Shown here: piece after piece, positions 36,801 through 46,494 of the stretch
How the letters are laid out: each line of letters opens with the position of its first letter
How positions within the stretch are numbered: the first letter of the stretch is position 1
Assembly: GCF_002865645.1 (NCBI RefSeq)
Contig: NW_020194512.1
Coordinates: 186,001 to 250,000, forward strand
Reading direction: 5' to 3'
DNA length: 64,000 bases
Source: Hyaloscypha bicolor E
Lineage: Eukaryota; Ascomycota; Leotiomycetes; Helotiales; Hyaloscyphaceae
The notes under the pieces: generated by a model
The model's database searches: none
What the model was told of the DNA's origin: nothing
What the model saw: only the letters and a program-made list of their open reading frames with translations
Program-made: the position numbers and the translations under genes

Positions 36801-38076
36801 GTATTCTATTAAGGCCTTAAAGAAGCTAAAGTACTACCTGAAAATTTCTTATATGATTTTCGGAACTTATTCTTTCTTTTTTAATAGCCTTATAAATCAG
36901 AATTTACTAAGTTAGAGTCTTTAGAGACAGAATTACCCTTATTAAACTTCTTTGCCTTTACTTTCCTTAATTTGGAGTAAATAATATATTCTGCTTTCTG
37001 AGCTTTCTTAAGCTACTCGGAAATAGATACTGCCTTACTTCCTAAGAGAATAGATATAAGTATCTAATAAGTCTTATAGTTAGATAAAGTAGTATTAAGA
37101 GTCCGGATCCGGTTCCTCTTAGGATATAGATCCTGGTTAACTTCGAGACTAATTATCCGAGTATATAACTCGGTAACTATCTTGCTATTCTTCTAATAAA
37201 GATCTCGGAGTTCCTTAAAAATATCTTATTACCGGATTTAAGGTACTTGGAGTATATTAGCCAAGTAGGCCTTAAATTACTCCTAATAGACCTTATATAA
37301 TAGTAGGCTTTACTTTATTATAGCCTCCCAAATATTATAAGATTCGTTTCTAAGGGTACTTATAATAGAGTTAACTCTAGAAAAGTATCTATTATAAGTC
37401 TAAGGCTAGGTCCTAAAAACTGCTTTCTAGGAAGATATAAATATTCTCTATTTTTTAAAGAACTTTCTATAATATAAGTTAGGTATCTGGATCTTAAGAA
37501 GCTTTTCTTGGTCTAAATATATCTTTAGGATATTATATAGTGGCTCCTAATAAATAGTATCGAGATTACTCTTAAAGCTTATTATATTAGGAAAGGAAGT
37601 GGGTTCTAACCCTATTTCAGGAAGTTCCCTAGTAGGAATTACTAAGAAAGAAAAAGTAGACTTATAAATAGAGTTTCTATGAGATATAATAAATCATAAG
37701 ATATCCCTGAGGATATCTTTATATTACTCTAACTATAGGATATACTAGTTAATTATATCTACTAATTCTTGCTTTTATTAGAATACTTCGACTTTAGTAT
37801 ATAAGCCCTATTCTATAGCTTGGGCGGTAGTAATTCGGGTATTAATTTCGGTATCTTAATTATTACCGGGATTATTTCTGTTATTATTACTGGCTCTCGG
37901 AGGCTTCTGAGAGGCCCTATTAAAAGTATTAGACAAGCCTTTACTATTATCTATATTAGGGTTAATCTAATTAACTTCCTCTATAGAAATAGCTTTAGTA
38001 AGGAGTTATATATTTCACAGATTTCGAGATATAATTACTTATTAAACTACTTTCTTTAAGGGTAGAGAGATTAGCT

Positions 38077-38374
38077 TATAAGGTATTTATTAGTAGGTAA
38101 TAAGATAATAGAATAAATTAGTATATTATGAAACTATAGTATTAAATTCAGTATAGAACTAATCTCTGTCTTTCCTATAAGGTCCAGGGAAGCCTCCTCT
38201 AAATAGGAGGCCCTAATAGCATATATATAATTAGTAATTTATAAGCCTAATATATATAATATAAATAGTAGTTAGTTAGGATATTAAAGGGCTACCGAAC
38301 TCCCTAATTAATACCCGCGATATCCGAGGTTCGTTATATGCCCTTAAGTCACGTGCGACCCTATATATATTATA
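38077..38374 (-). repeat. Right LTR of the second gypsy element
   Basis: 298 bp, same length as the left LTR; retains more C and G, including GTCACGTGCGACC near its right end. Confidence 0.85.
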
Positions 38375-38512
38375 ATTATTAGATATAATATTATTAGATA
38401 TAATATTATTAGATATAATATTATTAGATATAATATTATTAGATATAATAATTATTAGATATAATATTATTAGATATAATATTATTAGATATAATATTAT
38501 TAAATATAAAAT
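38375..38512. repeat. 15-bp minisatellite, right part
   Basis: About nine more copies of the same unit as at 30427-30548. The first five bases (ATTAT) are the target-site duplication of the intervening retrotransposon. Confidence 0.85.
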
Positions 38513-38584
38513 AATTAAAATTAGAAAATATAATATTATTAAATTACTTCTTTTATAAAAAATAATAAAAAGAATTTAATACTT

Positions 38585-38855
38585 TTTATAAATAATAAAT
38601 AATAAAATAAATTATAAAACTATAATATTAAATTTAATATAAAACTAATTTCTATTTCTTTTATAAGATTTAGAAAAGTTTTTCTAAATAAAAGACCTTA
38701 ATAATACATATATAATTAATAATTTATAAATCTAATATATATATATAATATAAATAGTAATTAATTATAATATTAAAGAACTATTAATTCTTTTTATTAA
38801 TATTTATAATATCCGAGATTTATTATATGTTTTTTAATTATATATAATTTTAATA
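38585..38855. repeat. Older, heavily RIP-mutated LTR of the same gypsy family
   Basis: Aligns in the same order to the LTRs at 30549 and 38077 (for example TATAAAACTATAATATTAAA, and ATAATATCCGAGATTTATTA near 38808) but has lost most remaining C and G. No partner LTR was found, so it is a solo LTR or the end of a decayed element. Confidence 0.6.
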
Positions 38856-39541
38856 AGAATTTTAATAAGAATTTTAATATATAATATAAATATTAGCTTT
38901 ATTTAAATAATAACTTTTAATTAAATAGAAATTAAGCTTTATAATATATATAAATTTTATAACTTATTTAATATTAAAATTAAAATAATAATTTATATAT
39001 TTAAAAACTTATAATTTTAATTATATAAAAAAAATTAAAATAACTTTTTTTTATATTTAATAGAAATTTAATTATAAAAAATATATTTCTTATATTTCTT
39101 AAAATATAATTCCTTTTTTATTAAAATAATCTTTTTCTTTTTAATTAATTAATCTTTTTCTTTTCTTTTAAGTTTTATTTCTTTATATAACTAATTATTT
39201 AGTTTTTTTTTATAAAAATTATATTTTTATTTTTATTAAATTTTATTATAATATTATTAAAATTAAGTTTATTTTATAAATAAAATATATTATATTTATT
39301 TATTATTATTTTCCTCTAATTAATTTATTTAAATATTTATTAATTTAATATTTATTAATTTAATATTTATTAATTTAATATTTATAATAAAAGTATTTAA
39401 GCTAAGAATAATATTTATTAATTATAATAATACTTATATATTTATTTAATATATAATAATATATATAATATTAAAAAGCTAAAATAAAAATAAAATAAAA
39501 TTTTATTTAGCTATATTAGAAATATATTTTATTATATATTA
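38856..39541. other. Very AT-rich DNA, no gene
   Basis: RIP-like, with a short tandem repeat of TTTATTAATTTAATA near 39340-39385. Nothing else recognisable. Confidence 0.5.
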
Positions 39542-40262
39542 TATAGTACTAGTTATATAGTACTACTATATATAACTTAGTATATAGCTAGTACTTTTAG
39601 TCCGGTATATAGCCTTTAGTTTAATTCAAGCTTTTTATTACTATTATAATATTATCTTATTATAATATATAATAGTAATATAATAATTATAATCGAGATT
39701 GGCCTTATAATATAATATGAATTACTATAGTAATAAAGTAATATTTCTCTCGCCCTTATAGAAAGAGCTTTCTATTATACTTTATATCTTTACTAGTAGA
39801 GCCGTTTAATATCTTACCTCCCCAAGTCTTTATTTGGCTAGTATTCCTCTATATTAGGGTAAAAGGCATATATAATAGTTATAATTAGGAGATTATTAAA
39901 ACTGGATATAATATAAACAAGAAATATAATAGAAAAAGAAGTAATATATAAATAGGAGATATATTTTAGGATATATATTACTATAGCCTGCTTCTTACAG
40001 GGCCCCTAGAAGTAAAATATAAGCTTCTAGGGAAGAAGAATATTCTATACTAGTAGACTTCTTATTTAGGTAATCTAGAATAGCTATATTATAATGAGAG
40101 TATTATTTTTTGAGTCTAAAGAAGGAGACTTGTTATATAATACCAGTTATATGGTACTATTACACGTGACTTAGTATATAGCTAGTGCTTTTAGCCCGGT
40201 ATATAGCCTTTAGCTTAATTTAACCTCTTTACTACTATAATAATATTACCTTATTATAATAT
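39542..40262. mobile_element. Small LTR-flanked (TRIM-like) element
   Basis: Two direct repeats of about 127 bp (39542-39668 and 40136-40262) sharing TAGTATATAGCTAGTRCTTT and CCGGTATATAGCCTTTAG enclose about 470 bp without a coding frame. A purine-rich AAAGAAGGAGAC stands just before the right repeat, as a polypurine tract would. The right repeat is less RIP-mutated than the left. Interpreted as a non-autonomous terminal-repeat retrotransposon; two unrelated solo insertions are a possible alternative. An inverted fragment of the repeat occurs near 45396. Confidence 0.5.
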
Positions 40263-41380
40263 TATATTAAAATTAAAGTTATAATTATTTAAATAATTAT
40301 TTATTAAGCTAAATAAAGTATTTAAAATTATTATTATAAATATAAATATAAAAAATAAAAGTTAAAAAAACTATATTTTAAAAAATTATATTATAATTTT
40401 AAAGGGTTTTTTTTAATAATAAATTATATAAAAAAAAGAATTTATTTTTAAAAAATGGTTTTTAAAGCTCTTTAGTAAAAGAAGAAAATAAAAGAAAATA
40501 AGAGAAGTATTTAATTTTAGAAAAAGATTTCTCAAATTCTTTTAAGAAAAAAAAAGTAAAAGAAAGCAAGAAAAGTTCTTAATTTTAGAAAGAATTTCTT
40601 AAATTTTTTTTAAGCTTTTAATAACAAGTTAAATATTTCTTTAAATTATATAATAATAAATTTTACTTTAAATTCCTTAAGAAAAAAAGAAGAAAAAAAG
40701 CAAATAAAGTCTTTAATCTTAAAAAGAAATCGTCTAGTATTCTTTTTAATTATTTTTTAAGTTTTTTAATTTTATAAATTATATAAAGATTTTATTATAT
40801 TAGCTTATTTTATATAATTAAAACCCAGCTTTTAATAAGTCTAAATCGGGCTTTAAATAAATAAATGAATTAAAAATTAACTTTTATTAATAATAAATAC
40901 TTTAAATTTAATAAATAATTTATTAAAAGAAATATTATTAATTCTTTAAAATTAAAGATTACTTTATATAATAAGTTTATTTTCTATAATAATTTTATTA
41001 TTATTAAAAATTATATAACAAATTTAATAATAATATCTTTAAGGAAATATTTTATTTAAAAAGCTAAATAATATTTAAAAACAAGTTAAAAATAAAATAA
41101 TTAGTTTATTATTATAGAAAAAGAATAATTATTTAATTCTTAGCTTTATTTAGCTTCTTTATTATAGTATTATTAATAGTTTATAAGGCTATTTAATAGG
41201 TAAAAATAAAAGTAAAAAGAAATATAAAAAAAAGGTTATAAAACTTTTTTTTATACAACTAATCAAGTATTAATTAAATTGATTAAGATTAATTAATTTA
41301 ATCTAATTAAAAAAAACTAGATTACATTAATTGTAATTTAATTACATTAATTAATTAATTAATTTCACTAACGAAATTAA
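40263..41380. other. AT-rich degraded DNA
   Basis: No open frames of note; long A/T runs and RIP-like composition end abruptly near 41,380, where normal GC content resumes. Confidence 0.5.
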
Positions 41381-42369
41381 TTCTTTAATATACTGCACTT
41401 ATTAAACAGACGCAAAATCTCCAGGTCTGGCTTCGTATACTGACGTGGGTCCCCAGTTGTAATTCCTTAATCAGGCGCACAATTAAAACAAAAAGGATTC
41501 TTCCCAGGGACGAATGCAGCCACAGACAACAAAGAAATTACTGCGATGAAAGAAAATGCGAGAAATCTACGCACAATAAGAATACAACATTCAAATCGAG
41601 AGTTTCATCCAATCTTTGCAAGAATGCACCCGGGACAAGGGCCATTGCGTATATAGTAAATCAGGGACAACAAAAGCCAAACCCACGCTAGCCGGGCAAA
41701 AATATTGATTGTTTTGCAGTGGGGAATACAATCGCTGAAGTGTTCCCAACAAGTACCATTACTACGCAGTTATATAGAGAGAATATTGCACTTCACTATG
41801 CCTAGACCTGGTGCAATGGCGGCTGAAATAGTATTTTTAAGGCATTCTAATATAAAAATAGAGGGCTATTAATAGGGCAGGTTATAAGCCTAAGCTAGGC
41901 TATAAAAGGCTTAGATTTGAGGCTGGATATAAAGAAAAAGTTACTCAAATCATATGCTTTCAGAAGTAAAAGTCAAGTTATTTACTCTAGAGCTTATAGA
42001 ACAAGCACAGAAACAATCCAGAGCATGCCTAACCTCTTAATGTGGCAAGCATAGTACAGGGACATGACTATAAAAGTATAATTAATAAGATAGAGTTTCA
42101 CAATAATGAGCATTTCAAAGTGTGTTTCGCAAAACTGAGCTTTCACTAATGACTGACATGAGACTAGGATATTCCCCCTCCGCCTTCCTAGCCTGCTTTG
42201 CCGAAAAGTTTATAGGATGGGAAGACCAACGGAAAGACAAAAAAGCTGGCAGCCACGTGGCACTGAGCGACATGGGCTTGGCAGGGTTCTGACTTTGACT
42301 TTAACTAATTATTTAGGGTTTCCTTCCATGAAAGGGTCCGTACACTTTCTGTCCTCTATATAATGGGAT
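41381..42369. other. Non-coding stretch of moderate GC
   Basis: No supported gene, RNA or repeat. Composition is close to that of genic DNA, but all frames are broken. Confidence 0.4.
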
Positions 42370-42929
42370 CAGGCTTGGCAATAATACTTTTGGTATTAAT
42401 AAGGTATTAATACTAGATAGTATTAGTCAGGTATTACAAGAATCGATATATATTAATACCGAATTAACTCTTACTTCTTAAATAGCCTTAAATAATTTCT
42501 TTCTTTTATTATTTATTTTATATAATAATATATTTATATATAATTTCTTTAATTTCTAGTCTTTCTATTAATATAAATATATAATATTATTAATAAAAGT
42601 TAATAAAATCTTGAATTTAAAGAATTAAGCCTTATATTCGTATTTCTTATTAAGATGCTTATTATAAGCAAGCCCTACAAAAATCTCAAAAGCTTTTTTT
42701 ACTTAAAATAGCCGTATTAAAATAAGCTTTAGTCTGAAGTATAAGATAAGTAATTAAATAAAAAGCCTAAATTAAGTAAAATATTTGCGCTATCAAAAAC
42801 TTTCTTATAAGAGAGGTAATTCTAAAGTTAATTGTAATTAAAGGGTAGAATTAGGTTCAAAGAATCGATACTTTATCCATAGTATCGATACCTATCGATA
42901 CCTGAAATTAGGTATTACTACCAAGCCTG
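42370..42929. mobile_element. Non-autonomous hAT-like element with 8-bp TSD
   Basis: Terminal inverted repeats CAGGCTTGGCAATAATAC (left) and CAGGCTTGGTAGTAATAC (right, complement) bound 560 bp of mostly AT-rich non-coding DNA. The flanks are AATGGGAT on the left and CATGGGAT on the right, an 8-bp duplication with one difference, as hAT transposases make. No transposase is encoded, so it would depend on an element elsewhere. Confidence 0.68.
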
Positions 42930-43510
42930 CATGGGATTGCAACAAACATATTTGAAAGGCGGTCCTCTACAGTCGAGATGGAGAAGCCTCCGCCTCCCTA
43001 TCTATCTTTTTCAATCAGTAACTCCTAATGCCTTTGTTTGTGCCGCATTGCGGCATTGGTAACTGGCGTTTGCCGCCGGTATTGCCGGGCCGTTGAGGGG
43101 GCCGTCTGTGCAAGGAGCTGAAGGTTCCATAAAGGCAAGACAGGGTGGAACCACCTCAACGGCAAGTTGCGTTGATCGAGTAGGCTTGGACTGGCTGGTA
43201 TGCCTGCAGGCGATGCTTCGGTTCATGCAGCCGTGACGTTGCATGGCGGAAGGGGTTGTACGGATATCGCGGCATTAAGTCACGGGACTTCAGTTATGTG
43301 CTCTGTAGTGCCTGTAGCTATAGCCCCACGCTGTTGGCAGAGTGGCTATAGCGCTTAGATGCTGAAATTTAGTGCTCTTATAGAGCACTTTAGCGTCAAA
43401 GCCCTGAACTTGCGAGGGCATACCCTAGAAATGTCTTTTAATCCCTGAAATGTCTCACAGGGGCTTGACCGTAGGGGCTTCTAGCGTCTGCCTCAACTAT
43501 AATCCGAACC

Positions 43511-43669
43511 TATCCGTTACGCTGCGGTAGCGCCCGTGTCGGCCCACGCGCATTCAAGCGAATGTGAGTAGCAAATCATATCGTCAAATTCTTGATTTCA
43601 AGACCTTTGATTTGCTGCATTTTTGCGGTTGATCCCAGGAACACGGGCGCTGCGGCAGCGTAACAGATA
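43511..43669. mobile_element. 159-bp MITE with TA-flanked inverted repeats
   Basis: Ends read TATCCGTTACGCTGCGGTAG on the left and, as complement, TATCTGTTACGCTGCCGCAG on the right, continuing to AGCGCCCGTGT in both. The roughly 28-bp inverted repeats with TA at each edge suggest a Tc1/mariner-type non-autonomous element. Confidence 0.62.
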
Positions 43670-43799
43670 GTAAACGAATAGTGTATCCCGGCCAGGCATG
43701 CCCTGAAGTCGTATGATTTTATGCCGCGGTATCCGTACTAAGACTCAGGTTAAGAGAGACGGCAGTCGTAAGACAGAGCCTGGCAGGGACCAAAAAACC

Positions 43800-43808
43800 T
43801 ATATATAA
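43800..43808 (+). promoter_or_regulatory. Possible TATA box of the secreted protein gene
   Basis: TATATATAA lies 236 bp before the ATG at 44044, which would leave a 5' leader of roughly 200 nt. The position is plausible, but AT-rich words are common in this region. Confidence 0.35.
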
Positions 43809-44043
43809 CAGAAACTTCTCGTCACCTCACCAAACATACCCGCTTGCCATTCCGGTATCTTCATCAAACGATTAGTTGTCAAAATAAATCAACAATTTTC
43901 GCCGCTGAAACGAATCGCACAAAAACAATCTTCAAAATACTTCCCGTTTTGAAGACCTCATTAAACAATCCCATAACCAAAGGTTCGTTATTACCCACAG
44001 GTTCAACATACTGGCTGGTATTGACATAAGTTCTCACTACAGC

Positions 44044-44250
44044 ATGAAGCTCGCCGTGTTGTTCTCCGTCTTGGCTGCTACGAGCACCGTGGTAGCCAAC
44101 CCAACTCCAGGCTTTTCCTTTGATGCAAATGGAGTGGCTGCCCTTCTTGACCCGCGCGTCTGTTGTACTTGTTCTAATGGGGATTCGGGCTGCGGTGGTT
44201 GGTGTTACACGAATTGCCCCTCTTGTATCTCAACCTCTTGTTCAGAGTAG
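44044..44250 (+). CDS. Small secreted cysteine-rich protein
   Basis: A 68-aa intronless gene. Residues 1-18 (MKLAVLFSVLAATSTVVA) form a clear signal peptide. A short acidic/hydrophobic segment of about 20 residues ending in LDPR could be a propeptide. The last 30 residues hold eight cysteines (VCCTCSNGDSGCGGWC, then three more before the C-terminal SE), enough for four disulfides. No family was recognised. Small size, secretion signal, cysteine content and a position between TEs fit the profile of candidate effectors or antimicrobial peptides, but that is inference from profile only. The start is the first ATG and directly begins the signal peptide. The stop at 44248 is followed by normal non-coding sequence. 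Confidence 0.75.
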   Translation: MKLAVLFSVLAATSTVVANPTPGFSFDANGVAALLDPRVCCTCSNGDSGCGGWCYTNCPSCISTSCSE

Positions 44251-46026
44251 ATGCGATAAGAATAACGAAGTTTATAAATGGAGGTTGGATGTTGTGTATT
44301 CGTATGAGGTTGAAGGGGATTTCGATATGGACTAGTCCCTTGGTTGGCGCTGCTTTTCTGTTAGCAATTTGAAGACCTGTTTTTGGCTATTTATGTGCCT
44401 CGTGCAAGTATTTTCCACATGGGTGCCTTGTAACTTACTCACAAATGCAAAGGCTCTGATATTAAAATATCGAAACCGAGTGTTCTTGATAATACTGATT
44501 TAACTGAAGAGAATAATAAGATCCAAGAAAAACATCGCATTGAAGACTGGGCCAGAGCAACAGGCTCCCACTTTACACCAGAGAAGTCTGAGCCAATACA
44601 CCTCAAAGGAGAAAGGGAGTACTGAACAAAGCCAATATCGCCATTAACGGGAAGACTCTTAAAGCTTCCCCTTAGCCAAACTACTAGATGTAGTTTTCGA
44701 TTAAGGAATGAGATGAGAGAGGCATATGCAATTGACGGTGAGAAGAGCATCTAAAGCCAGCATTGTCATGGGAGGGCTCAGATACCTCCGTCTAGCCCAA
44801 ATGAGACAGTTCTAGCGAGGACGCGGCCAAAAGTAAGGAGACTGACTGATAGAGTTCAACGCTATTATTTTGCCGCAGACAGGGTCCTAAATAGGAAGTA
44901 GGGCTTCGGCGACATCCTTTTTTGTAAAGAGATTCAAGAATTCAAGTACTATTTGCTTCTAAATACCTTTAATCTTTTATTATAGCTAATTAAATAAGAT
45001 ATAAAGAGTTAAGCTAATAATGCTCGAACTAGAAGTATTAGAATTAGAGCAAATTAAAAACAAATAAAGATAAGATTACAGGTTTAGCCTTATTATAAAA
45101 TAAGACAAAGCTAAGGCTCGGGTATATTAGCCTTAATAATATTTCTTAAACCTCTTTTAAAAAATAATAATTATAATAATAGTTTCTAAAAGTTTTTTCT
45201 TATAATATAAAATAAACAAGTTATAAATAAGGCAAATAATTTATATATAAAACAAGTTTTGAATTTACTTAAAGCTTTTTTTATATTTATTATTAATTAA
45301 AAGTTTTAATTAATTATAAATATTATAATAAAATAACTATTATTATAATAATAAAAGCATATATTAAAGCTAAAAGCTATTTAATAAGCTAAAGTACTAG
45401 TTATATACTAAGTTATATATAATAGTATTATATAATAATAAAGTAATATTTTTAATACTTATACTTATATAAGTACAAATATATATATAAATATAGCTTT
45501 ATTATAAAAAGAAAAAAAGTCTATTTGCCTTATATAAGGCTTAGAACTCCCAGAATTAGCTCTCTGGCTAGTTTCTAACGAGAAACCACAGTATAAGCAC
45601 ATTCCTCTTGCTTATTTGACCTGGGCTGTTGCTGGTTGAACCTGACCAAGTCTGAGCAATTGAGTCTAAGGGAATGAGCACTAGCATGAGTGGTTTCGTT
45701 GCTTCGAGCGCAGTTGCAATTCTGTAGGGATCTGCAACTACATGTACAGGCAAAGTTACACTGTCAACTCCAACTCAGTTTTTCCTTTACCAGAGGTTGG
45801 CAACAAAGCTCAATTAATCATCCTCGATCGGCTTGCGTCTCCAAGTAGCCTGCTACAGATCCCAGATCAGGTGGGCTACTCCTAACACCCTAGTGAAGTA
45901 AGACACGGCACAAAAAACAAAGATTCTGGCAACAGGCTTCGCTAGCAGAAAATCTGCCTGAGCGAGTCAGCAGGTTGCGGCTCAGTTCTGACATGGCATC
46001 CTACATGGCTACGCGCAGTGGCCTTG
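44251..46026. other. Intergenic region with an AT-rich block
   Basis: No supported gene. About 44,940-45,540 is AT-rich and RIP-like. The remainder has normal GC but only short, unsupported open frames. Confidence 0.45.
45396..45447. repeat. Inverted fragment of the TRIM-like terminal repeat
   Basis: AAAGTACTAGTTATATACTA and the following TATATATAATAGTA-like stretch are the reverse complement of part of the repeats at 39542 and 40136. It probably marks a degraded third copy on the opposite strand. Confidence 0.45.
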
Positions 46027-46249
46027 CTGCATGATCATCCATTAACTACTCTACTTTTGAGTAATGTTGCATCGTTGGTCTTATCCCATTTGCTGGACTT
46101 TTAATCGCGATGTCCCACTCACATGTTCCAAGTAGTGGCTGCATGATCATCCATCAACTACTCTACTTGAGTAATGTTGCATCGTTGGTCTTATACCATT
46201 TGCTGATCTTCAATCACGATGTCCCACCCGCGTATTCCAAATGAGATCT
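46027..46249. repeat. Tandem duplication of a unit of about 112 bp
   Basis: Two adjacent copies starting at CTGCATGATCATCCAT (46027 and 46139) differ by a few substitutions and short indels. The pair lies upstream of the gene at 46495 and could affect its promoter. Confidence 0.75.
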
Positions 46250-46494
46250 CATTCGCTCTGCCACCTACCCCATTCCGTTTTTATCATTATGCGCATGGGG
46301 GCTCACTCCCAGCAACTAAGCCTCCACAAGATAGCCCCCAAAACCCAAAATAGCCCCCAATAGTTTCAATCGAGCCAGCGAGTGGCAGATAGTCCAGCAC
46401 ACCAGGCATATGAGCGGTGCCCGATCAAACTGGCACGTTATAAGATCGCCATGTTGGTAGTAAATTTGCTGCTTCAAGCTACCCCAACTTCAAG

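Larger units (their letters stand above)
30549..38374 (-). mobile_element. 7.8-kb Ty3/gypsy element, RIP-mutated, complete ends
   Basis: LTRs of 298 bp each (30549-30846 and 38077-38374) and target duplication ATTAT (30544-30548 and 38375-38379). A purine tract on the minus strand (AAAAGAGGGATATAG, complement of 30847-30861) lies just inside the left LTR, so the element runs right to left. Near 35336-35360 the reverse-transcriptase core reads YLDNILIYSQ, where active elements have YLDD; downstream are EFNIKEIEFLGFL and FLGFTNFYYRF-like stretches typical of gypsy. Gag should lie near 37-38 kb and integrase near 32-34 kb. Numerous in-frame stops make it inactive. It is less degraded than the first gypsy body. 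Confidence 0.82.

Noticed and set aside
31576..38059. Short plus-strand open frames inside the second gypsy element
   Set aside because: The RT core and polypurine tract put the element on the minus strand; these frames are by-products of AT-rich sequence.
30427..38512. 15-bp repeat arrays considered as CRISPR-like
   Set aside because: Units are directly adjacent without spacers, in a eukaryotic AT-rich minisatellite.
43011..43244. 77-codon minus-strand open frame
   Set aside because: No signal peptide, domain or conserved block; composition matches the surrounding non-coding DNA.
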